Shown: positions 37,710 through 46,975 of the stretch, one piece after another | How positions within the stretch are numbered: the first letter of the stretch is position 1 | Layout of the letters: each line of letters starts with the position of its first letter | Source of the DNA: an uncultured Clostridia bacterium | GTDB lineage: Bacteria > Bacillota > Clostridia > Christensenellales > Borkfalkiaceae | DNA: 64,000 nt | Assembly (NCBI GenBank): GCA_949878885.1 | Contig: CATLBN010000010.1 | Location: 1 to 64,000, forward strand | Reading direction: 5' to 3' | Notes under the pieces: generated by a model | What the model was told of the DNA's origin: nothing | What the model saw: the letters and a program-made list of their open reading frames with translations, nothing else | The model's database searches: none | Made by a program: the position numbers and the translations under genes

Positions 37710-39758
37710 ATGAAGTTTAAAAGCGTTTTTATTAAGGTATTAATTATTGTCGTTGCTTGTATGCTATCGGTGTGCTTTTCAGTTGGATGCAACGTTAGTT
37801 GCGGAAGCGGAAACGATTCGCCAAGCGGCGAAACAACGTTGCCTAATCCGCCTAGCGGTAGCGATGGGGATGACGAAGGCGAAGATGAAAACAATTCAAA
37901 CGGCGGTGGCAATCAGGAAAATAAGTGGGATATTTCGGCTGAACCTGTTACCGCAGAACTGATAGAGAGCGGCTCTGGCTATAAATTGGTTGTAACCGGC
38001 AGTGGGAATATGAAAAATTTTAAAACCAAACAAGATACTCCGTGGTATCAATCGTCTGATAAAATTAATGCCATAGAGTTGGGTAACGGAATAACGGGAA
38101 TAGGCGCTAATGCTTTTGCTGATATTACTGTTGAAAGTATTTTAATTCCTCAAGGCGTAAAAACGGTAGAAAATTACGGTCTTCCTAAAAATGCGGACGT
38201 ATTTGCGTTTTCGGAAACTAAAATTACCGAGGAACAAAACTCGGATATAAACGTTTATATTTACAGTCAAAACGTCCCTGAAACTTGTGACAGACATTGG
38301 ACCAGCTGGGGAAACACAAATGATATTACCGCAGAACCGTTTGAAAAAGATGCAAATTTTTGGCACTTAAATTCCGACGGAATAATAGAAAAGTGGAATA
38401 AAAGGAAAGTATTGTTTATAGGTAACAGCTTTACTTTTTATTACCAGATTCCAGTCGAGTTTTCGGCAATCGCGCGCGATTTGGGATGTTACGTTGAAAC
38501 TTATTCCATAGCTGTGCCTGGACGCACGCTTTTAGAGCACTCAAAAAGTACAAATCAAATTGATTTGCTGTTTGAAAAAGTGAAAGACTTTGACTATATA
38601 GTTTTACAAGAGCAAAGCACGCGCCCTTACGAAGATTATCAAAAATTCGTAGAGGGAATAAACGGTATAAAAGCAAAAGTCGATAAAACGCAGAGTAAGG
38701 CAAAAATATATCTTTACGAAACGTGGGGTTCTCCTGCGTCTGCCGGCGGCGACAGCGTTGATAAAATTGCTGAAATGGAAGAAAAGTTATATCAAGCGTA
38801 CTCTCAGGCAGGCAGCGATTTAAATCTTAACGTTACGTACGTAGGCAGGGCGTTTACCAAAGTTAAGCAAGATACAAATATAAATTTATATTTCGGCGAC
38901 AATAGGCATCCCGGACCTGCAGGCTCATATTTAAGCGCTTGCGTTCACATTGCTTCTATGCTTGGCAGCGACGTTCGCAAAACTACGCTTTCCGGCAAAG
39001 ATTTAATAGTTATTTCAAATGAAGGCGGTCAGCCCCAGGCAATGAATTTAAGCGAACAGGATTGCGAGATTTTGCGTGCAGCGGCTTACGATACTGTATT
39101 TACCGAAAACGAAAAACAAACCTATACAGTTAATTTTTGGTACAAAGGAGAAATAAATTCAAGTAAAACCGTAACAGAGGGTATGGGATTTAATTTGCCT
39201 TCTTTGCAGGTTGCCGAAGGCGAAAAATTTTCCGGTTGGAAAATCGAAGACGGGCAAATAACTTATGCCGCAGATACTAGAATAAGTTACAGTGCTATAT
39301 CGGATAAAATAAATAACGGAGTAATTAATATTTATGCGCAAACACACGAAATGATTATAGCCGTTTGGGGTCGATTTATTACAGAAGATAACTATAAGAA
39401 AATAATGCAGGGCTTTGAAATTTACTGTAACGAAAACGGGATTGCATTTAATAAAACAACTTTTATTTATTATGAGGGAAAAACTCAAAATGTAGATCCG
39501 TATTTCTTGATAGCTAATTTTACTCAAAAAGCTTTGGAAGACGGAGCTGATATGATTTTTGCCTGCGGCGACAATATTAAGAGTTCTGCCGACAGCAAAG
39601 TTTCTGCTTTGGTTAAAGAGTTTAAGGCATTGGGTGTAAGCATACAGGGCAATTCTACGCGTTACGTTGCAAGGCTTTCTGATACAGCCCTTGCTCAGGC
39701 TTTTTACGAATTTGCAACAACAGAAGCGGCAAAAGAAATATATAAAGAAATGGCTTGA
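37710..39758 (+). CDS. Multidomain lipoprotein: BspA-like leucine-rich segment, SGNH/DUF4886-like hydrolase, InlB B-type repeat, C-terminal unknown domain
   Basis: Lipobox-like SVGCNVSC; KVLFIGNSFTFYYQIPVEF and FDYIVLQEQSTRP (SGNH); YTVNFWYKGEINSSKTVTEGMGFNLP...FSGWKI (InlB-like). Confidence 0.7.
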   Translation: MKFKSVFIKVLIIVVACMLSVCFSVGCNVSCGSGNDSPSGETTLPNPPSGSDGDDEGEDENNSNGGGNQENKWDISAEPVTAELIESGSGYKLVVTGSGNMKNFKTKQDTPWYQSSDKINAIELGNGITGIGANAFADITVESILIPQGVKTVENYGLPKNADVFAFSETKITEEQNSDINVYIYSQNVPETCDRHWTSWGNTNDITAEPFEKDANFWHLNSDGIIEKWNKRKVLFIGNSFTFYYQIPVEFSAIARDLGCYVETYSIAVPGRTLLEHSKSTNQIDLLFEKVKDFDYIVLQEQSTRPYEDYQKFVEGINGIKAKVDKTQSKAKIYLYETWGSPASAGGDSVDKIAEMEEKLYQAYSQAGSDLNLNVTYVGRAFTKVKQDTNINLYFGDNRHPGPAGSYLSACVHIASMLGSDVRKTTLSGKDLIVISNEGGQPQAMNLSEQDCEILRAAAYDTVFTENEKQTYTVNFWYKGEINSSKTVTEGMGFNLPSLQVAEGEKFSGWKIEDGQITYAADTRISYSAISDKINNGVINIYAQTHEMIIAVWGRFITEDNYKKIMQGFEIYCNENGIAFNKTTFIYYEGKTQNVDPYFLIANFTQKALEDGADMIFACGDNIKSSADSKVSALVKEFKALGVSIQGNSTRYVARLSDTALAQAFYEFATTEAAKEIYKEMA

Positions 39759-39902
39759 TTAATTTAGTAAAAACCGCGTTAATTGCAGTATATATGGGCA
39801 CCAATTAATAATTTTAGCGTAAAAAATAAAATATTAAAATTTTTATAAAAATGCGTTAAACGGCACATATATAGGGGGCAATCAAAAAATTAATATAATA
39901 AA

Positions 39903-39932
39903 AAAGAACTTGCTTGTGCAGGTTCTTTTTTG
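39903..39932 (+). terminator. Terminator between the lipoprotein gene and spoIIIA
   Basis: aaagaacttgc...gcaggttcttttt. Confidence 0.7.
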
Positions 39933-39956
39933 TATTTTAAATAAATAAATTAAAGT

Positions 39957-40859
39957 ATGGGTTTGTCCTTTTTAACCGAACAAATATCAACTGCGGTAGG
40001 TCATTTAAATTATAATTTTTTATCGGAATTAAGAATAAGAAGGGGACAGCCTGTTATTGTTGAGTATTGCGGCGAATATAAATATTTGGGCGCTGCAGGC
40101 ATAGTAAATACTTCTGCTGCAGCGGTCATTGCCGGCGACGTTACAGAAATTTTAAACAGAGCTATGAGCGGCTGCGTTTACAATTATACCGAGCAAATGA
40201 AGTACGGGTTTATTACTGTTGAACACGGTGTGCGCATAGGGATTGCGGGAGAGTATGTTACCGAGAGCGGCGGCGTCAAAACAATAAAAAGTATTACGTC
40301 TCTTAACATAAGAATTCCGCACGACGTTAAAGGGTGCGCAAAGTTTTTGTTTAACAGTTTGTATCGTGAACGCCCTTACTCTACTTTAATTTTTTCAAAA
40401 CCCGGACTCGGTAAAACCACAATGCTTAGGGATATAGCCAGAACTTTCGGTGCGGGTAAGTCTGTAAACGTTTTGGTATTTGACGAACGGGGAGAAATTG
40501 CCGCTATGGACGGATACGGCGACGGATTTGATTTGGGAAACGTTGACATAGTGCGCAGCTATAATAAATTAAGCGCAATCGGCGGTGCAATCCGCGCAAT
40601 GAAGCCGCAGATTATAATTACGGACGAGCTTTACGGAGCAGAAGACATAAAAGCAGCGGAGTACGCGGCTGACTGCGGTATTTGCATAATAGCGTCTTCG
40701 CACATTACCGATAAACAGATACTTAGTAAAATGCCGTTTGAATATTTTGTTAAGCTGAACAAAATAGGCGGCAAAGCGGAAATATATGATAAAAATTTTA
40801 GTGCTTATTGCGATAGTAGTGCTTACAACGTTGCTGGGAATACTATTGACTTCGGGTAA
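39957..40859 (+). CDS. spoIIIAA: Stage III sporulation protein AA
   Basis: Walker A FSKPGLGKTTMLRDIAR; first gene of the AA-AH series. Confidence 0.92.
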   Translation: MGLSFLTEQISTAVGHLNYNFLSELRIRRGQPVIVEYCGEYKYLGAAGIVNTSAAAVIAGDVTEILNRAMSGCVYNYTEQMKYGFITVEHGVRIGIAGEYVTESGGVKTIKSITSLNIRIPHDVKGCAKFLFNSLYRERPYSTLIFSKPGLGKTTMLRDIARTFGAGKSVNVLVFDERGEIAAMDGYGDGFDLGNVDIVRSYNKLSAIGGAIRAMKPQIIITDELYGAEDIKAAEYAADCGICIIASSHITDKQILSKMPFEYFVKLNKIGGKAEIYDKNFSAYCDSSAYNVAGNTIDFG

Positions 40860-41211
40860 AAAAAAGCGTATGCAATTTTATTCAGAGTTGTACGAATTTA
40901 ACGAACAGCTTATATTGAATTTAAAATTTACGCGCAGTCCGATTGATAAAATTGCTCAGCAGTTTAATTTTATTCCGGACGTTATGCAGGGTAAAAAGCC
41001 GTTTGAAGGTAAAGACGCCGAATTTATTGAAGATTATTTTGCTAATTTAGGAAAAACCGACGCTCTTTCGCAAATAGATTATCTTAACGGCAGAAAACCT
41101 GCGCTTTCAAAATTAAAAGACGAAAGCGCCGAAAGCTATAAAAAATACGGTTCGCTATATGTAAAAATTTTTTTTATGGTCGGAGTGTTGTTTGCAATAC
41201 TTCTTGCATAA
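40786..41211 (+). CDS. spoIIIAB: Stage III sporulation protein AB
   Basis: Position and N-/C-terminal TM layout; YSELYEFNEQLILNLKF. Confidence 0.75.
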   Translation: MIKILVLIAIVVLTTLLGILLTSGKKKRMQFYSELYEFNEQLILNLKFTRSPIDKIAQQFNFIPDVMQGKKPFEGKDAEFIEDYFANLGKTDALSQIDYLNGRKPALSKLKDESAESYKKYGSLYVKIFFMVGVLFAILLA

Positions 41212-41229
41212 TAAACGGTTTAAAAATAT

Positions 41230-41427
41230 ATGGATATAAGCATAATTTTCAAAATTGCCGCTGTCGGCATAATTATTACAATAATTTGTCAGGTTCTCAA
41301 AAAATCCGACAGGGACGATATTGCAACGCTTGTAAGTTTAGTAGGGCTTATTATCGTTCTTACTGTTGTTATTTCTATGATTGCCGATTTATTTTCTCAA
41401 ATACGACAGCTTTTTGATATGTTCTGA
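41230..41427 (+). CDS. spoIIIAC: Stage III sporulation protein AC
   Basis: 65 aa, two TM; IFKIAAVGIIITIICQVLKKSDRDDIATLVSLVGLII. Confidence 0.93.
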   Translation: MDISIIFKIAAVGIIITIICQVLKKSDRDDIATLVSLVGLIIVLTVVISMIADLFSQIRQLFDMF

Positions 41428-41819
41428 TGGTAATTATACGTATATGCAGTATAGCGCTTATTACAGCCGTATGCGCTTTTATATTAAAAAATCATAAGTC
41501 CGAACTTGTACCGCTGTGTTTAACGGCGGGCGGTATAATAATTTTTTTGTATGCCTTCGATTATCTTGCCGAAAGCGTTGAATTTATTAAAAATTTTTCA
41601 TCGGCAACGGGTATAGACAATCAAATTATACGCACGGTTTTCAAAATTTTGGGTATTGGATTTATGGTGGAAATTACGGCTAGCTCGGTAAAAGATTTGG
41701 GGTTTGAAGGAGTTGCGGACAAGCTTATATTATGCGGAAAAATAATACTTTTCGTTGTGGCTGTACCTATACTTTCCGCAACGTACAAAATTATAGTTGC
41801 TTTAATAAATCTTGCTTAA
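41427..41819 (+). CDS. spoIIIAD: Stage III sporulation protein AD
   Basis: Family-like sequence and position. Confidence 0.92.
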   Translation: MVIIRICSIALITAVCAFILKNHKSELVPLCLTAGGIIIFLYAFDYLAESVEFIKNFSSATGIDNQIIRTVFKILGIGFMVEITASSVKDLGFEGVADKLILCGKIILFVVAVPILSATYKIIVALINLA

Positions 41820-43000
41820 AAAAACTTATTGTTGCTATTGTCATTTTATCGTTAGCGTTATTTATTTCAATATTGGGCGGCATAACCGCTTCCGCTGCGG
41901 AAGAAGATAAAAGAGTGGAACTGAATGAAAATATTTCCAAACTTTTAGACGATTTGGATTTATCCGAATTGCAGAAATATTTAGAAAGCGACAGCGGAAA
42001 TTATCTTTTTAAATTCGGTAAAAACGCAAGAGAAATAATTGAATATTTAATATCCGGAAATTTAAAAACCGATTACGGCGGATATTTAAACGAACTGTTT
42101 TCTATTATATTTAAAGACGTTATAAATCTTATTCCGGCATTTGCAACCGTTACAGCTATTGCTTTGCTTTCGGCAGTGGTAAGCGCGGCGGAAGGAAGTA
42201 TTTTGGGTAAGTCAACGTCAAAAATAGTTCATCTTGCCTGTTATTCGCTTATTATTCTTATAATAACAACAATGCTGGTAGGCATTGTTTCCGGATGCAT
42301 AAGCAGTATAAATAACGTAAAGCGGCAGGTAGAAATTATTACGCCGATTTTAACTACTTTAACGGTATTAACCGGAGGTACAGGCTCTGCTGCAATTTAT
42401 CAGCCTTCGGCAATTTTTCTTTCGGGAGGCGCCGTAGAACTTGTAAGCTGCTTTGTTTTTCCGGCAGCTATTGCCGTGGTCGTTTTAAACCTTTTGTCTA
42501 AATTTAATCCGCAAATGTCGTTTTCGGGCGTTGCGGCGCTTATTAAAAGTATTTTAAAATGGGTAATAGGCATTACGGTAACGGTATTCAGTATTTTTAT
42601 TACCGTGCAAAGTTCGGCAACTTCGCTGTTCGACGGCATTATTTTTAAAGCAACAAAGTTTGTTGTAGGTAATACCGTGCCCATAGTCGGCAATTTTCTT
42701 TCCAGCGGTTTCGATATGCTTACTTCGGCAGGATTGCTTATTAAAAGCTCCGTAGGCGTATGCGGATTGGTTTTGCTGCTTATGGAAATTATTCAGCCCG
42801 TAATACTTATAATAGGTTTTTCTATTATATTGAAAGTAGTGGGAGCAATAGTTCAGCCCGTAGGCGAAAATGTGCTTTATAATCTTTTATCCGACTTATC
42901 AAAAGACATAGAATATTTTATTGCAGGGCTGTTAACTGTTGCGTTTATGTATGCATTGGTAATTATGCTGATTATAAATTCCGCAAATAGTTTTATATGA
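41732..43000 (+). CDS. spoIIIAE: Stage III sporulation protein AE
   Basis: Signal-peptide-like LIVAIVILSLALFISILGGITASA, multi-TM AE-like body; start codon uncertain. Confidence 0.9.
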   Translation: MRKNNTFRCGCTYTFRNVQNYSCFNKSCLKKLIVAIVILSLALFISILGGITASAAEEDKRVELNENISKLLDDLDLSELQKYLESDSGNYLFKFGKNAREIIEYLISGNLKTDYGGYLNELFSIIFKDVINLIPAFATVTAIALLSAVVSAAEGSILGKSTSKIVHLACYSLIILIITTMLVGIVSGCISSINNVKRQVEIITPILTTLTVLTGGTGSAAIYQPSAIFLSGGAVELVSCFVFPAAIAVVVLNLLSKFNPQMSFSGVAALIKSILKWVIGITVTVFSIFITVQSSATSLFDGIIFKATKFVVGNTVPIVGNFLSSGFDMLTSAGLLIKSSVGVCGLVLLLMEIIQPVILIIGFSIILKVVGAIVQPVGENVLYNLLSDLSKDIEYFIAGLLTVAFMYALVIMLIINSANSFI

Positions 43001-43431
43001 AGACGTATCTTTTAAGCGCTACGGGCGTAATATTTTTATCGGTAATAGTTTCGTTGCTTGTACCGGAAGGAAAACTGAACAAAAGTATAACTTTTGTAAT
43101 GCGCCTAATTTGCATTGCAGTGCTTATTCAGCCGTTAACGGGTATTTTTAAAATAGGTACAACTGAAAATTCGGCTATAAAAACCGATTACGAATATGTA
43201 GCTTCGGTTTATTCAAACCATCAAAGCGAGCAGTTGGAAAAACTTTTACAGGAAAAGCTTTTTATAGAAAGCGAATGTTTGATTACCGTAGAATTTGTTT
43301 CGGGAGATTTCAAGGTTACTCAAACAGAAGTTAAAGTTATTGACGCCGATGAAAAAATAATTGAAGATATTTACGCATATTTGCGTGAGTTGGGTTATAT
43401 AAATATATCAGTATATGCGAAAAGTACTTAA
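42997..43431 (+). CDS. spoIIIAF: Stage III sporulation protein AF
   Basis: Two N-terminal TM, LVPEGKLNKSITFVMRLICIAVLIQPL. Confidence 0.88.
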   Translation: MKTYLLSATGVIFLSVIVSLLVPEGKLNKSITFVMRLICIAVLIQPLTGIFKIGTTENSAIKTDYEYVASVYSNHQSEQLEKLLQEKLFIESECLITVEFVSGDFKVTQTEVKVIDADEKIIEDIYAYLRELGYINISVYAKST

Positions 43432-43774
43432 CTTTGTGAATGACAATAAAAAAATAATAATAGTAGTCGTACTCATTATAATACTTATAGGAACAATTTA
43501 TTTTTTGAATAAAAGTTCCGGAAAAACGCAATCCGCGACGAATTTGGCAAACAAAAGTCAAACAGAGGTCAAACTTACTTCTATATTGAGCTCGATAGAG
43601 GGAGTCGGAACGACGGACGTAATGATAAACGAAAGCGAAGGGGACATCTTAGGCGTTGTAATTGTTTGCGAAGGCGCAAACAGCTTGATGACCAGAAGCA
43701 ATATTCTCAACGCCGTATCAACGGCGCTAAACATAGATAAAAAATTAATAGCAATATATTCAATGAATTTATAA
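43415..43774 (+). CDS. spoIIIAG: Stage III sporulation protein AG
   Basis: N-terminal TM, LSSIEGVGTTDVMINESEGDILGVVIVCEGANS. Confidence 0.88.
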   Translation: MRKVLNFVNDNKKIIIVVVLIIILIGTIYFLNKSSGKTQSATNLANKSQTEVKLTSILSSIEGVGTTDVMINESEGDILGVVIVCEGANSLMTRSNILNAVSTALNIDKKLIAIYSMNL

Positions 43775-43784
43775 GGAGTTATTT

Positions 43785-44270
43785 ATGTCTAAAAAGAAAA
43801 AAATTATCATTATGTCGTCTTTGGTGCTTTTACTTGCGATAACCGCGGTTTTAAACGTTTTACTTGCAACAAACGTTTTTGCTTCGGGCGATACTGCTGT
43901 TACAACGTCTAACTATTTTACCACTTTCCGTTCTGAAAGAACAACCACAAGGTCGGAAGAAATTTTGGAACTTGACAGAGTTATAGCGCTTTACGACGAG
44001 GGCAGCGAAAAGTACAACGAAGCCGTAAATCTTAAACTTAAAATAGTTGAAATGATGGAAAACGAACTTTTGCTTGAAACTCTTATTAAATCGCGCGGTT
44101 TCTCCGACGCAGTTGTTTCAATAGGAATGAATTCGGACAACGTAAACGTATTTATCAATTCTTCCGAACTCGATTACAACACCGCTTTATCAATTTATAC
44201 CGTTCTTAAAGACGAAGTTGGCGTAGCTCCCGGAAGTATAATTATTCTTCCTGTTTATTCGCAAGTATAA
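43785..44270 (+). CDS. spoIIIAH: Stage III sporulation protein AH
   Basis: N-terminal TM plus YscJ/FliF-like ring domain (SDNVNVFINSSEL...). Confidence 0.85.
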   Translation: MSKKKKIIIMSSLVLLLAITAVLNVLLATNVFASGDTAVTTSNYFTTFRSERTTTRSEEILELDRVIALYDEGSEKYNEAVNLKLKIVEMMENELLLETLIKSRGFSDAVVSIGMNSDNVNVFINSSELDYNTALSIYTVLKDEVGVAPGSIIILPVYSQV

Positions 44271-44277
44271 ATAGTAG

Positions 44278-44306
44278 TTGCAATTTTTTAAAAATAGTGT
44301 TATACT
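44278..44306 (+). promoter_or_regulatory. Sigma-A-type promoter of asp23-nusB-folD-ispA
   Basis: TTGCAA-N17-TATACT. Confidence 0.65.
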
Positions 44307-44366
44307 AAGGGTAATAAATGCCCTTGCGGTGTCAGTTTGGGCGTTTAGCTGCATAAGGAGAAACAG

Positions 44367-44702
44367 ATGGCTCATATAAGACACGACCCTACGACTACTC
44401 AAAAGGGTAAAATAACGTATAATACCGATATAGTAAGCGGAATAGTTGCAATAGCGGTAAACGAAGTTGAAGGAGTTTCGCTTTTAACTTCGAAAAACAG
44501 AGGTATAAAACTTAATTTCGATAAGCAGGGCATTGTTGCGGATATAAGCGTGAAAGTCGATGGTACTGCAAACGTTTCGACGCTGGCTTTTAAAATTCAG
44601 CAGTCAATAAAGCACAATGTAGAATCTATGACTAACTATAAAGTTGCAAAAGTCGACGTTCATATACAGGACGTTAACTTCCCTGAAATTACTGCAATTT
44701 AA
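44367..44702 (+). CDS. Asp23/Gls24-family envelope stress protein
   Basis: GKITYNTDIVSGIVAIAVNEVEGVSLL. Confidence 0.9.
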   Translation: MAHIRHDPTTTQKGKITYNTDIVSGIVAIAVNEVEGVSLLTSKNRGIKLNFDKQGIVADISVKVDGTANVSTLAFKIQQSIKHNVESMTNYKVAKVDVHIQDVNFPEITAI

Positions 44703-44771
44703 TATTATAATATACCCTTAAATGTTTTAAGGGTATATTTGTTTGTTAAATATATTTATTTACGGTGAATT

Positions 44772-45167
44772 ATGAGAAAGGATGCAAGAGAAACCGCGTT
44801 TGAAGTAATTTTTGCTTCGCAGTTTACAAACGAATTTGACGCTAATCTTAAAAATGCGCTTATAAAAGGCAAAAAACTTGATAAAGACGATATAGAATAT
44901 TTAAACAGAGTTATAGCGTTGTTTGTTGAACATAAACAAGAAATTTTAAAAGCAATAGACGAGCGTTCAGCGGTATTTCCGGAATCGGGTATTTTCCCCG
45001 CGGATAAAAGCGTGTTGGAATTGGCGCTTGCGGAAATTATGTTTATGGAAGATATTCCCAACGTTGTATCTGCAAACGAAGCGGCAAATTTAGCTTCAAA
45101 GTTTTCTTCGCCTAAAAGCGCGGATTTTGTAAGCGGAATATTAGCCGATATTTTGAGGAAAGATTGA
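44772..45167 (+). CDS. nusB: Transcription antitermination factor NusB
   Basis: RKDARETAFEVIFASQF; SPKSADFVSGILADILRK. Confidence 0.9.
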   Translation: MRKDARETAFEVIFASQFTNEFDANLKNALIKGKKLDKDDIEYLNRVIALFVEHKQEILKAIDERSAVFPESGIFPADKSVLELALAEIMFMEDIPNVVSANEAANLASKFSSPKSADFVSGILADILRKD

Positions 45168-45168
45168 T

Positions 45169-46023
45169 ATGTATAATATAATCGACGGAAAAAAGCTTGC
45201 CGGCGAAATGCGTTCGGAAATAAAAACACAAGCCTTAGAATTTAAATCGCGTTTTAAGCGCGAAGTAGGTCTTGCAGTAGTGCTTGCGGGCGATGACGCG
45301 GCTTCGCAGGTTTACGTTAAAAATAAAATAAAAGCGTGTGAAGAAGTAGGAATAAAATCTTTTGCATATTATCTGCCTAACGATGTATCGCAAAATCAAA
45401 TAGAAGATTTAATAAAAGAGATTGTAGGCGACGATAATATAGACGGTGTTCTTGTGCAGTTGCCGCTGCCGCCGCAAATAGACGCGGAAAGAGTGTTAAA
45501 ACTAATACCTTCGGACAAAGACGTAGACGGATTTTCTGCGGAAAATATGGGAAAACTTTGTATAGGCGAACAGTGTCTTGTTGCGTGCACTCCGCACGGC
45601 GTTTTAAAGGCGTTAGAAGCTTATAACGTGCAGATTAAGGGTAGAAAAGCAGTAATTGTAGGCAGGTCGAATATTGTAGGCAAACCGCTTGCAATGCTTT
45701 TGCTTAACGCCGACGCAACTGTAACCGTATGCCACAGTAAAACCGAGAATTTAAAAGACGAGTGTATTAACGCGGATATTCTTATTGCCGCAGTCGGTAA
45801 AGCTAAATTTATAACGGCGGAGATGGTAAAGCCCAATGCAGTAGTGGTTGACGTTGGAATAAATAGGGACGAAAACGGAAAATTATGCGGCGACGTGGAT
45901 TTTGAGAGCGTAAAAGAAAAGTGTTCTTATATTACGCCCGTGCCCGGCGGAATAGGTCCAATGACAATAACTATGCTTATGTATAATACCGTTACGGCGG
46001 CATTCAGGAGAAAAAATTGCTGA
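45169..46023 (+). CDS. folD: Bifunctional methylenetetrahydrofolate dehydrogenase/cyclohydrolase
   Basis: VDGVLVQLPLPPQID, GRSNIVGKPLAMLL, TPVPGGIGPMTITML. Confidence 0.97.
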   Translation: MYNIIDGKKLAGEMRSEIKTQALEFKSRFKREVGLAVVLAGDDAASQVYVKNKIKACEEVGIKSFAYYLPNDVSQNQIEDLIKEIVGDDNIDGVLVQLPLPPQIDAERVLKLIPSDKDVDGFSAENMGKLCIGEQCLVACTPHGVLKALEAYNVQIKGRKAVIVGRSNIVGKPLAMLLLNADATVTVCHSKTENLKDECINADILIAAVGKAKFITAEMVKPNAVVVDVGINRDENGKLCGDVDFESVKEKCSYITPVPGGIGPMTITMLMYNTVTAAFRRKNC

Positions 46024-46895
46024 ATTTTAAGGAAAAATACGAAGAATACAGACAGGATTTTGAAAAATTACTTAAATGTTATTGTAATAATTTGAATTGC
46101 AGACCGCAAATTCTTGCCGACAGCATTAATTACAGTTTAACGTTGGGCGGCAAACGGATACGTCCGGTATTAATGTTTGCCGTAGGCGATATGCTCGGAG
46201 TTGAACGGGATAAAATTGTAAATTATGCGCTTGCAATAGAAATGATACACACGTATTCGTTAATTCACGACGATTTGCCTGAAATGGACGACGACGATTT
46301 CAGAAGGGGCAAACCTTCCAATCATAAAGTTTTCGGAGCCGGCAATGCTGTGCTTGCCGGAGACGGATTGCTGAATACCGCTTATTCTATATTGCTGAAA
46401 GAGTGTCATAAAGGCACCGAATATATTTCTGCCGGGGAATTTGTGTGTGATTGTGCCGGTATTTACGGTATGATAGCAGGGCAGTCCGCAGATTTAATGC
46501 ACGAAAAAGAAAAAAAGTTTAACGAACCTACGTTAAATTTTATTTACGAAAACAAAACGGCAAAACTTTTAATTGCGCCTATAGTTGTGCCAAGCATTTT
46601 GAGCGGCGGCAGATGTTATTCCGAACTTAGGTCGTTCGGCAGAGATTTGGGTTGCCTGTTTCAGATTACCGACGATATATTGGATGTTGAAGGCAGTTTT
46701 GAAACGTTGGGCAAAAGTATAGGAAAAGATGAAAAAGAAGGTAAATATACGGCGATTGAAGTTTATGGGCTTGAAGGCAGTAAACTGCGCGCCGATGTGC
46801 TTGCGGAAAGATGCTGCGGTTTGTTGGAAGGAATATGCGGCAACAGCGAGTTTTTGGTGGAACTTGTAAATTATGTTCGCAACCGCAACGGCTGA
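46017..46895 (+). CDS. ispA: Polyprenyl (farnesyl) diphosphate synthase, TTG start
   Basis: LGGKRIRPVLM, DDLPEMDDDDFRRG, DDILDV. Confidence 0.95.
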   Translation: MLNFKEKYEEYRQDFEKLLKCYCNNLNCRPQILADSINYSLTLGGKRIRPVLMFAVGDMLGVERDKIVNYALAIEMIHTYSLIHDDLPEMDDDDFRRGKPSNHKVFGAGNAVLAGDGLLNTAYSILLKECHKGTEYISAGEFVCDCAGIYGMIAGQSADLMHEKEKKFNEPTLNFIYENKTAKLLIAPIVVPSILSGGRCYSELRSFGRDLGCLFQITDDILDVEGSFETLGKSIGKDEKEGKYTAIEVYGLEGSKLRADVLAERCCGLLEGICGNSEFLVELVNYVRNRNG

Positions 46896-46939
46896 GACAA
46901 GCCTAATATCGGCAATGTTAAATTTACTAATTAAATTAT

Positions 46940-46968
46940 TGACTTCTATTTTAAACGGTGCTATAATA
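46940..46968 (+). promoter_or_regulatory. Consensus-like sigma-A promoter dedicated to the OLE-like RNA
   Basis: TTGACT (46940-46945), exact 17-nt spacer, TATAAT (46963-46968). Confidence 0.85.
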
Positions 46969-46975
46969 TAATAAA

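Noticed and set aside
37463-37912. 149-aa minus-strand ORF upstream of and overlapping the lipoprotein gene
   Set aside because: Overlaps the tRNA-Leu terminator and the lipoprotein start; low-complexity product mirrors the sense linker.
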